A stretch of DNA of 64,000 nt from assembly GCA_905178155.1 (NCBI GenBank), contig CAJINV010000001.1, positions 12,956,635 to 13,020,634 on the forward strand. Reading direction: 5' to 3'. This stretch comes from Amoebophrya sp. A120 (lineage: Eukaryota > Sar > Dinophyceae > Syndiniales > Amoebophryaceae). The position numbers were made by a program, and so were the translations under genes. The notes under the pieces were generated by a model that made no database searches, was not told where the DNA came from, and saw only the letters and a list, made by a program, of their open reading frames with translations. This document shows, in pieces, positions 52,545 through 63,756 of the stretch (positions are counted from its first letter, which is position 1; every line of letters starts with the position of its first letter).

Positions 52545-53364
52545 CGTTTTGAAGTTGTTTGTTATCTGCAAGAATCCGTCAAAACGAACCGGCGGCAGAG
52601 GAACCAAACGTACCGGCTTTCCTGTGACCTTCCTTTGTTTAATCAATCCATCACTGTTCGCTGCGGTGGAGGTGGTGGGCACGCACCACGACACGACGTT
52701 GTGCCGCGAAACAAACCGATAGCAGAACGATGGAAAAAACTGCGAAAATTTTCGACGACAAAGAAACGACACGACACGAGTAAAAGGGTAGCGGCAATAG
52801 TTGCGAAATGGGTAATCTGCTCTTCTCGTTCTCTGCCTTCTCATTCGCACTATTTTTCTGGTCACGACAACGACAACGAATTGATGTAGAGGAAGATCTA
52901 CGAAAAATTTCCGCGGGGACGATGCCAATGCGATTTCTTACAAACCACGCATTCGAGGAAAATGTCGACTGAGTAGAAGGCAATCCCAAAAAAAAGTTTA
53001 CCACGATATTTCGACGACGTCGACGGCGGCCATCGTGGTGAACCTCTACACATTTTCATTTGCGCATCATCTTCGACAATGCGTGGACCACCTGTATGGA
53101 TGCCACCATGCGTCAGTAATCCCTGCGCTGCTCGCCATGCAGCTCAACATGCGACGACCTTTCTGCCCAACGGCAACGCCGTTGAAGTGTACATGCTATG
53201 GAGTCCAGCTGCCCTAGTGCTGCTAGAAGCAGAGACATCAGTAGCTGGCTAAAATAGGTTCTTGACGTAAAACCTGCATTGTAGCGATGGTGTAGTACCA
53301 AAATTTCGTCCGGGCGATTCATCTTTTGGTGCACACCAAAAACAAAGGTTGTCGCGGAAGTAGC
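52545..53364. other. Intergenic, nothing recognised
   Basis: Contains the possible 5' extension frame of the coiled-coil gene (to 52928) and otherwise no supported coding. Confidence 0.45.
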
Positions 53365-55412
53365 TTACAGCTCTTCGATTTGCCGCCATCCAAGCGCCCA
53401 CCATTCCTTAACAAGTGCACGCACTTCTTTGGAGGACAGGTAGACAGCGACAAGGAAAAGAAAAGTTCCGAAAACGAATTCGGCGGTGGCAGTCTCGTTC
53501 TTTTTGCCTCCGGCCGAGCTGGAACTGCGCCTCGCATCCGAACCTGAAGCAGGAGATAAGAGCAGGATTTGCATGCGTGTCAGTAGAAGCCAAAGCAACA
53601 AGAAAAATCCAGCTTCGCTTTTTTATTCTATATCCAACTACGAGTGCGAGTTGTCCTTGTCTATCCTAGCGCCGCGCGCACCACACATTACGCTAACGGA
53701 CCCGGTTCGTTATCAATATCAAGGCAGAAAAAAAACTACTTGCAAAATACGTTCGATGTTTTGGGACAGCTGTTTGCGGACGTGTAGGAGATTTTTCTTT
53801 TTGTCCTCCACTTCCGAAAGCTCTTGGTTGATTGCTTTAAGCAGGTCTTGTCTGTCGGTGACTTTGGAGCCAGCTCCTGCGTTTGCTTTTCCAGCTTTGG
53901 GATTCTTTCGTTGCACCATCTGTATCACTTTCTCCAACTCGGCACTCAGGTCCCCCCGTTCACTCTGCTGCGCATTTGGCGATGCAGCTTGCCCGGAAGT
54001 TTCCGCGCTAATTCGGTTGCTGCCAAATCGCGCTTTGATCATCTTTGCCAACGCTTCTTCGTCAGCGCTCTGTTGATGATGATAAAAGTATAGTTTACTA
54101 GTATCATTTTCTGCGAAGGAGCAGCCGACCCTTTGCACGATGTGATTGTGGATTTAACAATCCATCTTCGGAACCAAAGAAATGCTATATGCAAATGCGA
54201 CGACATCAGATGTAGAATGGAAGTCAAGATGAGCAGCGTACTACTTTTAGTCGAAGTTTCTAAATACCGTTGATGAGCTTTCATCATTCTTGGCAGATGT
54301 TGACGATGCGGAAGGGTCCGATTCCTCTTCCAGCAGCTGACGAATACCGCGCATGTCCTGCAGCGTGCCAGCAAGCTCTCCGAACCCGTTCCCGCTGGAG
54401 TACAGCGAATTCTTCAGCTCACTCATTTCGTCTTGGATACCTAGAAGAGATTTTTCGTGTGTAAAAAGTACGAGAACGATGCTGGCAAAAATCTCGTCGT
54501 CGTCAAGCAGGCGGTACACGATCTCGACTCCGATCAATCTTCGTGCAAGAAAACATAAACAAGAGCAGACTCAGACACAGGCAGTCACAGTCGTAAAAAG
54601 TACTTACGCTTGTATTCCGTTGTGATTTTCTTTATGCCTTGTAGTGATTCGGCCAGGGCTTGTCGCTTGCGCTCGTCAAAGCCGGGAAGAGAACCAAAGT
54701 CGAAGTCGGGTGGGAGTTGCAGGTCCTGCATGCGGCGCCGGACTTGGGCGGACGGTGGAAGGTCCTGCTGTTCTTCGGGTTCCGGCTCCTCGTCCTTGTT
54801 ACTTGCGTGCAGTAGCCGCTCGATCATCGCTGCTTTCGTTGCCGCGCGATCGATGCTGCTGAAGCCGCCTGCAGCTTGATGATGTGCTCCTCGTTGAGGT
54901 AGAGAATCTTCACCGGAGCCGCTGCTTACGCCTTGTTCTACCACATCTTCATCATGCTCATCCCCGTCTACTTCTCCTGCGCGTCCGCGGGAGCTCGACG
55001 CAGTACAGGTAGTCGCTTCCGCGTTTCTCGCATTGCTCGGGGAAGTAGGACTGCGGGTCCTAACAGGACTGTGTACTACGTGAGTGTCTTGATGCTGAAT
55101 TGCAGCTTCATCATCGTCATTATCATCATCATCCGGATCATCCCCCGCGCCAGCGTCGCTGTAGCCAGGGGAAGGCTGCGGATTGGGTTCACTTTCTTCA
55201 CCAGGCGAGTAAGGTGTCCCACTGGTTGTGCTCGTGTTGCTACTTTGGTAAGTGGGGGCATCTGGTGTTTCGTTTTCTGTAGTTGTACCAGATGAGAAAG
55301 CGCGGGTGAGAGCGTCGCTGAGCCCGTGCGGATCTTCGTCTTCTTCGGCTAACAGGTTCGCCACAAGGGCCTCGGCTTCTGAGCGGACCTTTTTTGACGT
55401 TTGGCTCGTCAT
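53365..55412 (-). CDS. Tail-anchored coiled-coil protein, 4 exons
   Basis: Proposed exons: 54608..55412, about 54542..54268, 53751..54069 and 53365..53543, giving about 525 residues. Exon 1 (ATG 55412, MTSQTSKKVRSEAEALVANL) is acidic and Ser/Pro-rich and ends in a helix LQGIKKITTEYK. Exon 2 encodes LIGVEIVYRLLDDDEIFASI and helices. Exon 3 is a coiled coil. Exon 4 holds a hydrophobic segment FVFGTFLFLVAVYL near the C-terminus and a Trp-rich tail. Intron 2 (ACG|GTATTT, CAACAG) and intron 3 (C|GTATTT, TTCAG) are canonical and frame-consistent. Intron 1 has a perfect donor (GTAAGT), but no AG acceptor gives a natural frame; GT-AC or an extra short exon is needed. A tail anchor suggests ER, Golgi or mitochondrial outer membrane. 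Family unknown. Confidence 0.6.
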
Positions 55413-56245
55413 GCTTTTATCTTTATGTTGATTCGCTCCCCTCGACGGAAAATAAAATTACGCAAGACCTTACTTCTTGGAAAAATCAGGAGATTCTGAC
55501 AGACTCTGCGCTGGAAAGCTCGTAGAATGCGAAGACGGCTGAATGAAAGTAAGCCGCAAAACTACATCAGAGGTGGAGAGGTCCGGAGCTCCTCGGCGCA
55601 ACCGTGGAATCCACTTGATCGTTGGCCTTGGCGCTCATAAGAAATTGAAATCCGAAATAAAAAAAGGTCTCTCCTCCGTGCATTCTCGAACAGCCGCTCT
55701 AAACCAATGCCTTTTTTTGTTCACGTTCATCATTCTTCCTGTGCATGATCGCCCACATAGATGCATCACTCACCCTGAATAGGACCCACTGAAGAACACG
55801 AACACTGCTACAGAGCATCGAACTGCATTCAGGCGGAGCAAGAAAGCTGTCAAAACAGGACGGAAGCAATTCATTGCCATAAAGACCATCTGTCGATGTA
55901 AAAATGCTAGTGGCGGTCGCAGTCGGAGCAGACGAACAAGCTCCATTGCATACTATTGCAATAACATCGATTTGCGTTTGCCTTTGGGCGTCGCGCTTAT
56001 TTTTTCTTGTTCGAAGCGGTAGTCAGACTCAGATCGATAAGGTGTGCGCACCCGGACCCGGACAGGCACATTTTCAAAAAGTTATTCTCAGCATTAAGAT
56101 TTTGGTTTTGGTTTTGCAAAATAATATCGGAGCTCTGGTGCGGGCAGCTCGTCCCTTTTGCCTTTTCTAGGCCTACTGAATGAACCAATACTACAGGCAT
56201 GATGCAGTTCGTTGGTGTTGGTCTGTCAAACAAAGTAATCAGCTA
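55413..56245. other. Intergenic, nothing recognised
   Basis: Short frames on both strands; no support for coding. Confidence 0.5.
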
Positions 56246-57109
56246 TCATGTGCTGAGGGTGCGACTAAGAAAGCCGGTTCCTCGCCTTCTTTGGTGAGGA
56301 CTCAGAATGGGCGTATCTTCCATTTGGACAGGGTCGGGGGGTGTAGAACCAAAAAGCGACGCCATTAATCGCCTCCGTTCGGCCTCTTCACGCTCCGCTC
56401 TTTCGTGCGCTCGGTCCTTCAGCACCCGCAACCCGCGTCCAACCGGTGAGAGTCCCGCGATGCAACAGCAGCACCCTGCCGCTTGCGTCGCACAGAATTG
56501 CGCTTGAGCGGTGCAGGTGTAGCTGAGACAACAGCCCAGTCTGAGCAGACTCTCATTCGGCGCATGAATCGTGGACGTCAGCATGAGCGCACTCGCTCCC
56601 TCGGTCATTGTTCTTTGAACGCAGCAGCAAGGCTCGCAGCAGCATGAACTCGTAAGTTGGGATATAGCCGCGGCTGGAAGCATTGCGGCTGCGCAGGAAG
56701 ACTGCAGCACGCAGTGACTGCAAATACACTGCGCGCAGGTGGCCAAGCCGCAGTTCAACGCACAGTACGCAGCTGCGCGCTTCTTTCGTGGATGGGTCCC
56801 TAGTAGCTCACTGTCCTCTCCTGGCGCGGGCCACAGGCAAGTATTGTAGTGCTTCTTTAAGGCACTATTCACCTCTAGGAGGTCGCACAAGACATTCCCG
56901 CAAAAGTCTTGAACATGCTTTCCTGCAATTTGCAGGCACCCATTGCTATTCGACACCGGTAAGACGGCATGGTCTGGCGGGTTGTAAGGCTCGCTCGAGG
57001 TGGCGGCCCTTGCGAATAGGAGGACTACACTGGCTTCGTCCAGAACAGCGAGAAGATATGCCGCCAACAGGCGTACAACTAGACTCCCGAATATTTTTGC
57101 TGACATCAT
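56246..57109 (-). CDS. Cysteine-rich secreted protein
   Basis: The frame from ATG 57109 gives 287 residues. The N-terminus has a long hydrophobic region (KIFGSLVVRLLAAYLLAVL, then SVVLLFARAATSS), a signal peptide. The mature part contains roughly 30 cysteines, often in pairs or quartets (SSCCCEPCCC, LGCC, AGCCCC, CAQCICSHC), between about residues 60 and 225. The C-terminus is charged (RAHERAEREEAERRR) without cysteines. Such density implies disulphides or metal binding. No named family is recognised. The open frame extends upstream of the ATG with non-ATG codons, so the start is chosen for the signal peptide. Confidence 0.6.
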   Translation of the reverse strand: MMSAKIFGSLVVRLLAAYLLAVLDEASVVLLFARAATSSEPYNPPDHAVLPVSNSNGCLQIAGKHVQDFCGNVLCDLLEVNSALKKHYNTCLWPAPGEDSELLGTHPRKKRAAAYCALNCGLATCAQCICSHCVLQSSCAAAMLPAAAISQLTSSCCCEPCCCVQRTMTEGASALMLTSTIHAPNESLLRLGCCLSYTCTAQAQFCATQAAGCCCCIAGLSPVGRGLRVLKDRAHERAEREEAERRRLMASLFGSTPPDPVQMEDTPILSPHQRRRGTGFLSRTLST

Positions 57110-58358
57110 GAAGATGTTCCAGTTGCAGTTCTTCTTTTTGAGGACGAGATGCAAGCTAGTAGAAGGACGATGAAAAACTTTATACCAAAAACGACGTAGA
57201 GGTAGAATTACAAGATGAAGATTTGGATTTCTAGGCTGCAATTATTTCTGATAGATAATGATAGCTCAAAATATACGGAAAAATATACGGAATGACCTCG
57301 AGAAGCAGGTACAGCTACCTCATGCTCATGGACTACTAGAACTACCGGGTTACAAGTGCAGTTGCAAAGAACTGTTAGTGCCTCCACTGAGCTTCTACTT
57401 GCCTTGCTAACGACAAAAAGGTGGATGTGGATCAGAATTGCAGGCAAAAAATGAGGCACATAGGTAGCTAAAGTAGGGAGCGGCGGCTAACAAAAACAAA
57501 AAGTCCACATAGAGGAATTTTCGCTGAACATGAACAAAGCGAAAGCAGCGAGATTGCCAAGAAGTGTCGGGTACACAACAGGTAAAGTTCAATTTATTTT
57601 CGTTTTCCTGAATTCAGGAGCACAACGAAGTTGCACTGTGTGCGCGATGGTACTAGCTACAGCAACAAGAAAATTATGGTGATCCTCATCTTCCTGTGCC
57701 CGTGATGCTTACTGAATACAAGAACGAATGAGTACGTGAAACAAGATCTTTTACGGCGACGAGGCTATGGCTACTGATGATCGTTCGGCAGCGACTTGCA
57801 TGCTCTCGTCACATCGGCACAACTAGAAACATCGCTGGGCTCCATTGCTTTTGCAGCAATGGATACTTACTGCTGCTTACACACTCCACTCTGTGACACC
57901 AGCGAGGCGGATGCATGCCCATGTACACCACGGACGCGGAGTCGTTCCGTGCTTTTCACAGTCCTACTGGGCAAAGGATTCTTATTGTTATTCTGCATCG
58001 CTTTTATTGGATTTGGGGTCGTTATCGATGGATCTCACCTACATATTACAAGTCCGACATCAACATCATGGTAAAGCTGAGAGATCCATACCTTTTTCGA
58101 AAGAGAATTTGCTCACAAGGAGAAGGAGCACGTCTCCTGCTGGTTTTTTACATACATTCATCGTCGTCTCACCTACAACTTCGTCGACTGTCCAGCTGTA
58201 CTACAGTACATTTTACAGGGAAAAGAATAGTATCTATACTGGGAAGTTCTCGACCAAGAAAGATGTTCATTTCTTATTAAAACGCGCCGGCTCCGTCCTT
58301 TCGATGCCCAGCAAAAGCAATGTCGTTGCCTACACTGCCCGCGTGGAAATCGACCTGC
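57110..58358. other. Intergenic, nothing recognised
   Basis: A 193-codon plus-strand frame at 57845-58426 overlaps the end of the next gene, lacks a domain and is judged a chance frame. Confidence 0.45.
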
Positions 58359-61300
58359 CTACGGTCCGACATGTTCGCCCTGTTCGTCGTGGAGGTGTCC
58401 TTGATCTCGTGCCTGTGCAAGCATGAAGGTACTGTTGATCGAGTTTGGGTTCGCAGTTGCCATGGGAAGGAGGCGCTCCAAATCTTGTTTCGGAAGCCCC
58501 AGTCGCAGTGCCGTGACCGCGGCCGTCACAGACACGATTAGTATCGCGAGCAGAAGTAAACTCGATAGAAACACTACAAAATGTCGAGATAAGCTCCAAA
58601 CCGACGAAGATGTGCATTCGTCTGTGAGTACCGGCTGGGCTGCGGCCAGGTTCAATTGCTGCTTCTCTGCGTCGGACTTGGAGTTCAGCTCGGCAAGCCG
58701 AAACTTCATATCCTCCAAAACCCGCTCTACGTCCTTCACACTGTCATTCAGTTTTCCCAGCGTTTCGCCGTGGCTATCAGCTTCCTTTTGCTCTCTTGCC
58801 TTCTTCTCCTCCTCTTCTTTCCTTTGTTTTTCTTCCTTCTCCGCCTGCTCCTTTTCGTCTTTTGCATTTTGATAGTCGTCCTCCTTTTTTTCTTTTGCAG
58901 CCTTTTCAGCCTCTTGCTTTTTCTCCTTTTCCAACTTCTCCTTCTCCTCTGTGTCTTTTTTCGCCTGCTCCTCTTCGGAATTCGTATTCCCATTGCTTGC
59001 TGCTGGCAATGCTTCTGGCGCATTTTCATTTATCTGTGCTCCCTCCCCTGCGACCTTGGCTGCTGCTTCGCCGCCATCGCTGGCTTCCGCGGCCAACACC
59101 TGCTTTTCGGTTTTCTTCAGGTACTCGTCGCGCGCCTGGGCCTCGATGCGCTCCTTCTCGAATTTCGCGTCGTCCGCCTTGCCCTTTTCCGCGATCTCCT
59201 GCTCCACGACCTCTTGCCGGCGTTTGATATTTTCCTCCGCCTCCTCGGCGGATTCCTTGGCGTCGTGCACTTTCTCCATTTCCTCGGCTCGAATTTCCAC
59301 GTCGCGGTTCACCTTCTCGAGCGCCCTCTCGGAGCTGCGCCGCTGCAAGGCCTGGGCGCGGTCCGCATCGTCCGCCAGCAGCTTGTCCCGCACCTGTCGG
59401 AGCTGATCCGCTTCCGCCCGCAACGCCAGCGCCTGCGCGTCCAGGTCCACACTGCGCGACCTTTCGTGCTCGGCGGCCCGCTCGGCCTCCAGCTTGCTCA
59501 GGTTCTCCTGCGCCTCCGCGTAGGCGCGCGTGCCGCTCGACTGCAATTTGATCTCCGCTTTCAGCTTGTTGATTTCCTGTGTCAAATATGCAATACAATT
59601 TTCCCGTACTACATGTACAAGTTGCATCACAAATTTCAGCAATTTGGAGTAGGTCATGCTAAACGTCGAGGGTCAAAACCAAGTTTTGTCATGCGGAGAC
59701 CGCATTCCGATTTCCACGTGTAGTACGGGAGATTTACTGTGGATATCAAGCTCGCGATGGCCGCGGCGGCGTTCATCTTGCGCTCCGCGTCGGTTTTCTC
59801 GAACTGGTTTTCTACCTCTTCCACCTTCTTTTGCGCGTCCTCCTCCTGCTGTTTCGCCGCGCTCACGAGGTCCTTGTCCTGCTTCAAGATCTTTTCGTTC
59901 TCTTCCGCCTCGTTCGATTTTTCCCGCTTCTCCTCTTCCGCAATCTGCTTTGCCCGCTGGTCCACCTCGGCCGCCTTCGCGGTCACGTCCTCCAGGCCCT
60001 TCTGCACGCCGACGGAGTCGTCCTGTAAATTGTCCAGGTCCACGGCGATCTTGTCCGCGGCTTGCTTTCTCACATCCGACGCGAGGTCGGCCGCCTGCTT
60101 CGCCACCTCCGCCTTCGCGTCCAGCGCCAGACGCTGCCGGTCTTGCGCGGCGTCCATGCTTTCCAGGGACACCTTCTGCCGCGCCATTTCGGCGGCGTGC
60201 CTTGTCTTTTCCTCCTCGGAGTCCTTCGCGAGCTCTTCGCCCATTTTCTGCGATCCCACCACGGCCTTCTGCAAGGTTTTGTCCGCGTCGCGCAGCACTT
60301 CCTGGGCCTTCGCGTTTTCCAGCCGGGCGTCGGCCTTGATGCGCTCGATGGTGGTCAGTGTCTTCTTCACCTGTCCGCGCGCGGTCTCGCGCTCGGTGCG
60401 CAGCCGCTCCAGGGTGTTCTCCGTGATCGACCCCATGCCAGGGTGGTCCAGGGCCTTCAGCTTCTCCTGCTGCAGCTTGGCGCGCGCGAGCTCCAGATCC
60501 AGTTCGCCCTGCACGTTGTCGGTTTGCCTTTTCAGTTTTTTCTTCGCCGTCTCATCGAGGTTTTTCTATCCAGGAAAAGACACCCATCCCCATCCATTTT
60601 CTGCATGACAAATAGTGGAATTTATGCACGTTTTGCATGACAAATTGGATGGGGATGGGTGTTTTTTCCTGGATATTTTCATCGTGTCTTCCATCAACTG
60701 CTTCATCTTCGCCACCTCGTTTTCGTATTCCGTCGCCAGCTGCTTCTCGAGAGCCAGGCTCTCCGCGCGCGCGGCGGCGCTGGGCTCCGCGGCATTCACC
60801 TGCAGGAACGCGGACTGTTCTCCGTCAAGGTCAAGTGAGGCTCGCGCGCCCGGCACTTCGTCGCAAAACGGGAGAGAGCTGGCGGACACGACGTTTGATG
60901 GGGCATGCTGGAGCTCGTGCTCATGCGTTTTCTTTTCCCGCCGAAGCAGGCGGCGTTTCTTCACTCGGTGGACATGCACTTCCAGCGCACTTGTTGCAGC
61001 TGCACCTTCTTCAGCAGCCGGCTTGTCGCCATCGGCAGCAGCCGGCCCTTCATTAGATTCTTCTTTCGATTCAGTTTCTGCCACTGCAGGCTCGTCCTCT
61101 TTTTTCTCTTCGCTCGCCGTCGTGTTTTCTTCTTTCTTCTCGGCGTCATCGGAAGCAGCAGAGGATTCCTCGTCTTTCTTTTCAGCATCTTCTACTCCTA
61201 CTTCAGCGGGCTTTTCATCTTCTGACTTTTTTTCCTCATCGCCTTTTTTGTCTTCGGAGTCTGATTCGTCTTTTTTTTCCTCGTCATCACCACTGCTTGA

Positions 61301-62206
61301 CGCCACAGCATCTTCGGATGCCTCTGCTTTGTCCTCCTCTTTTTTCTCGTCTTCGTTTTCCTTATCGCTAGCCTCCTGGTTTTTGCTGGATGATTCCGCA
61401 GCTTCCGCATCTGTAGCTGTTGTCGTCGTTGATGTTGTCGAGGTCGTCGTAGTGGTTTCACCGTCTTCCTCCTTCTTGTTCTGACTGGGAGAAGTATTAC
61501 TGCTAGCTGTCCCACCGCCACCGCCAGGTAAAATGTTTCCCTTTCCCACTCCCACACTGCTGGTTCGTTGTTTACACACCACAATGCCGCCGTCCACAAG
61601 AATCTGTGTGACAGTCGGACTGGAGCCGTCAGAGGAACCCCCGCTGGCGCTGGTTCCAAACAGGGAAAAGCTATCGCGTTTGGCTTTCGCCGTCTCGAGA
61701 TTATCCAGGTCGGACAGGTAGGGGTTGTGCAACAGATTGTTGTCGAAGTAGTGGTCCAGATGCAGGTACAGCTCGTACGGTTTTCTGGTCACGCCGGCGT
61801 TCCAGAGGAGGTTCGGATCGCAGGTCCGGACGTACCAAGAAACGAACAGCCACCAATAAATCCAGGCGAAGACATAGGCATAGAACAGGTACCTGTGGTT
61901 GGGATGCTTGCGAAAATACGCCTGGGTCTTGCGGATGCGCACCCGAATCGCGATGTACACGCGCTCGCGCCGATTCCAAAGGAGGAGCAGCCCGGTGTAG
62001 ATCAAATAGAAGAGCGCCGCGTAAAGGAACAAGTTCTTGTGGACCCAGAGAAAACAGGCCACATTCCAGGCGAGCTGAATCAGGTGCTTGATGACAAAAA
62101 GAGCGAGCTCCAGAAGCTTTCCAAGAAAAGACAGAAACGCGTTCCATAGCTTGACTACCGGCGCGAGAATCCAACCGGGGGTAAAAACGCCGGTTTTGGT
62201 CTTCAT
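58359..62206 (-). CDS. Membrane-anchored long coiled-coil protein, 3 exons
   Basis: The model is complement(join(58359..59576, 59738..60561, 60676..62206)), 1190 residues. Exon 1 (ATG 62206, MKTKTGVFTPGW) has three hydrophobic stretches in the first 130 residues (FLSFLGKLLELALFVI, NLFLYAALFYLIYTGLLLLW, YLFYAYVFAWIYWWLFVSWY). A Ser/Gly linker and an extreme Glu/Lys/Asp low-complexity region follow. Exons 2 and 3 are almost entirely coiled coil (LELARAKLQQEKLKALDHPG, LEKEKKQEAEKAAKEKKEDD). A last hydrophobic segment FVVFLSSLLLLAILIVSV lies about 60 residues from the end. Both introns are introner-type. The protein could bridge or shape membranes; no family is recognised. The LYLHLDHYFDNNL segment after the third hydrophobic stretch may be a small folded domain. 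Confidence 0.75.
59577..59737 (-). mobile_element. Introner-like intron using GT-AG
   Basis: A 161 bp intron, donor ACA|GTAAAT, acceptor GACACAG, phase 0 on both sides. It carries inverted repeats CCCGTACTACACGTG and ACATGTAGTACGGG near its ends, and TGTCATGC/GATGCA motifs as in the other introners. It shows that the same type of insert can carry ordinary splice sites. Confidence 0.75.
60562..60675 (-). mobile_element. Introner element, near-perfect hairpin
   Basis: A 114 bp insert with terminal inverted repeats of about 30 bp beginning TATCCAGGAAAA and containing CACCCATCCCCATCCA, almost identical in both arms. GAAAA direct repeats flank it (60562-60566 and 60676-60680 as TTTTC on plus). 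Removal joins ATG AAA A to AC CTC GAT in frame. The core has two direct copies of TTTGTCATGCA. Ends are not GT-AG. Confidence 0.88.
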
Positions 62207-63756
62207 GATCTCTGTTGGTTCCTTATTTCTTCTTGGAAGGTGCAGGTGCTGGATTCTATCGGTCAGCAAAACTGCTCTTCAGGGTCAGCTGAAGCTGCAC
62301 CAGGAAACTGAAAATATGAATTCGGTGCGCCTTTTCCTCCCTTAGTTTTTTTTTTCCATTGCAGAGCAGAGATAGCTAGAGGTAGAAGTAGCTGCTCATC
62401 AAGTCTATCTTGCGAATGCGATTGTGCTTTCAGCTTGTACAAAGAAACCAATATGTTCTCGACGTCGAGCGCCTCGTGATATCCATCGTTATTCTTGTTT
62501 TTCTTCCTCTTTTATCGCCAAGATGCCTCGAGAATCGCACATGCGAAATTCATCTTCATCTCTCTCTCTCTCTCTCTCACTTTGTTGTCCTCTCCTACTC
62601 CTTGCGAGAAGCGTCGAAAGTATGTAGTGCGGCGTCGCTCGGGTTCGCATCATATTGGCCTCGTCAGTTGCCCATGCACAGCAACCTGGACAAAAATTTT
62701 GACGATGTGTCCGCCCCATCCGACTTACTTCGCCCTGCCGTGGTCCGTGTTTGTTAAGACGATGGATTTGTTTCCATCTAGCCCTTTGCTGACGCCACGT
62801 GGTGTAGACCCAGACTGAAACCTTTTGTTTTTCTTGCGATGGTGCGAAGACAGGCGTCACACGAGAGACAACGATCACAAGTTCTGCCATATCCGAAAGT
62901 AAAAGTATGTGTAAAGCGGTAAGAGACTGAAGAAAAACGAAACCACTACGACCTCGCGCGGAGATAACAGCAGTCACACCTCCATAAGTAGCTCGTCAGA
63001 GTGCATTGTTTAATATGTCGACCATCGCGCAACGCGAGACACGTTAAGCACATCAAATAAGTGAATACTGCTACTAGGATGTCGATGTCATTTTTCAACA
63101 CGAGCGTACTGCTGCTTTAAAAGAAACACGAGGAGACGAATGCTGTTGCGTTCATTTCGTAAGGTACCCGTGCCTCCACAGGCGGTGGCGGTGGGTGGCA
63201 CAATTTCATGCAAATTTTACGCATATCAACAATTTTGATTTTCATTACATACGAACGCGGACGAGGTAAAAATGGCAATCACAATCCCACTGGAAGAATC
63301 GCTCAAACCGTATTTGTATTTCATTCGTTGGGGACAAGTAGAAGGCACAGACTGAAGCATTTTTGCTCCAACCAGAACCATCTTCGTTCAGCATTTTCAA
63401 CATATCGCTGCGCCTATGGCAACTGCGAATTAAGTTTAACTTTAAGAGCCCCGTAGGCATTATCTAGTGTACCTATACCTATAGTTTCAGTTCGTTATTG
63501 TTCTTGCGCTAAATTTGATTTACACAGAGTAGCGATCATGAAAAACAGAGTTGCTAGTACAGTAGATGTTGTAGTAATTTGTTCGAATTGTTAGCCCTTG
63601 TAGTACAGATTGATTCATCATAAGTAGGTTCTGTGACGAGTTCTGCTCCTTTGATTTCGAGTGCGCTGATGCAGGTGGACAAGCGGCGGGAGGACGAAGT
63701 GTTTATTCTTGCTGTACTTTGATGTTCACCCCGAAAGGCAAATGATTTATCTTAGT
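62207..63756. other. Long intergenic region
   Basis: 1.55 kb without a supported gene. A 162-codon minus-strand frame (62489-62977) begins at a non-ATG codon region and includes the translated TC microsatellite, so I reject it. The right third is AT-rich. Confidence 0.45.
62559..62578. repeat. (TC)n microsatellite
   Basis: About ten TC dinucleotides in a row in intergenic DNA. Confidence 0.9.

Noticed and set aside
57845-58426. 193-codon plus-strand frame
   Set aside because: No ATG-led domain, overlaps the end of the minus-strand coiled-coil gene; chance frame.
58656-60640. Long plus-strand frames rich in Leu, Phe and Ser
   Set aside because: Mirror images of Glu/Lys-rich coiled-coil codons (GAG/AAG read as CTC/CTT).
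62489-62977. 162-codon minus-strand frame with an Arg-Glu repeat
   Set aside because: The repeat is the translated TC microsatellite and no other protein-like feature is present.
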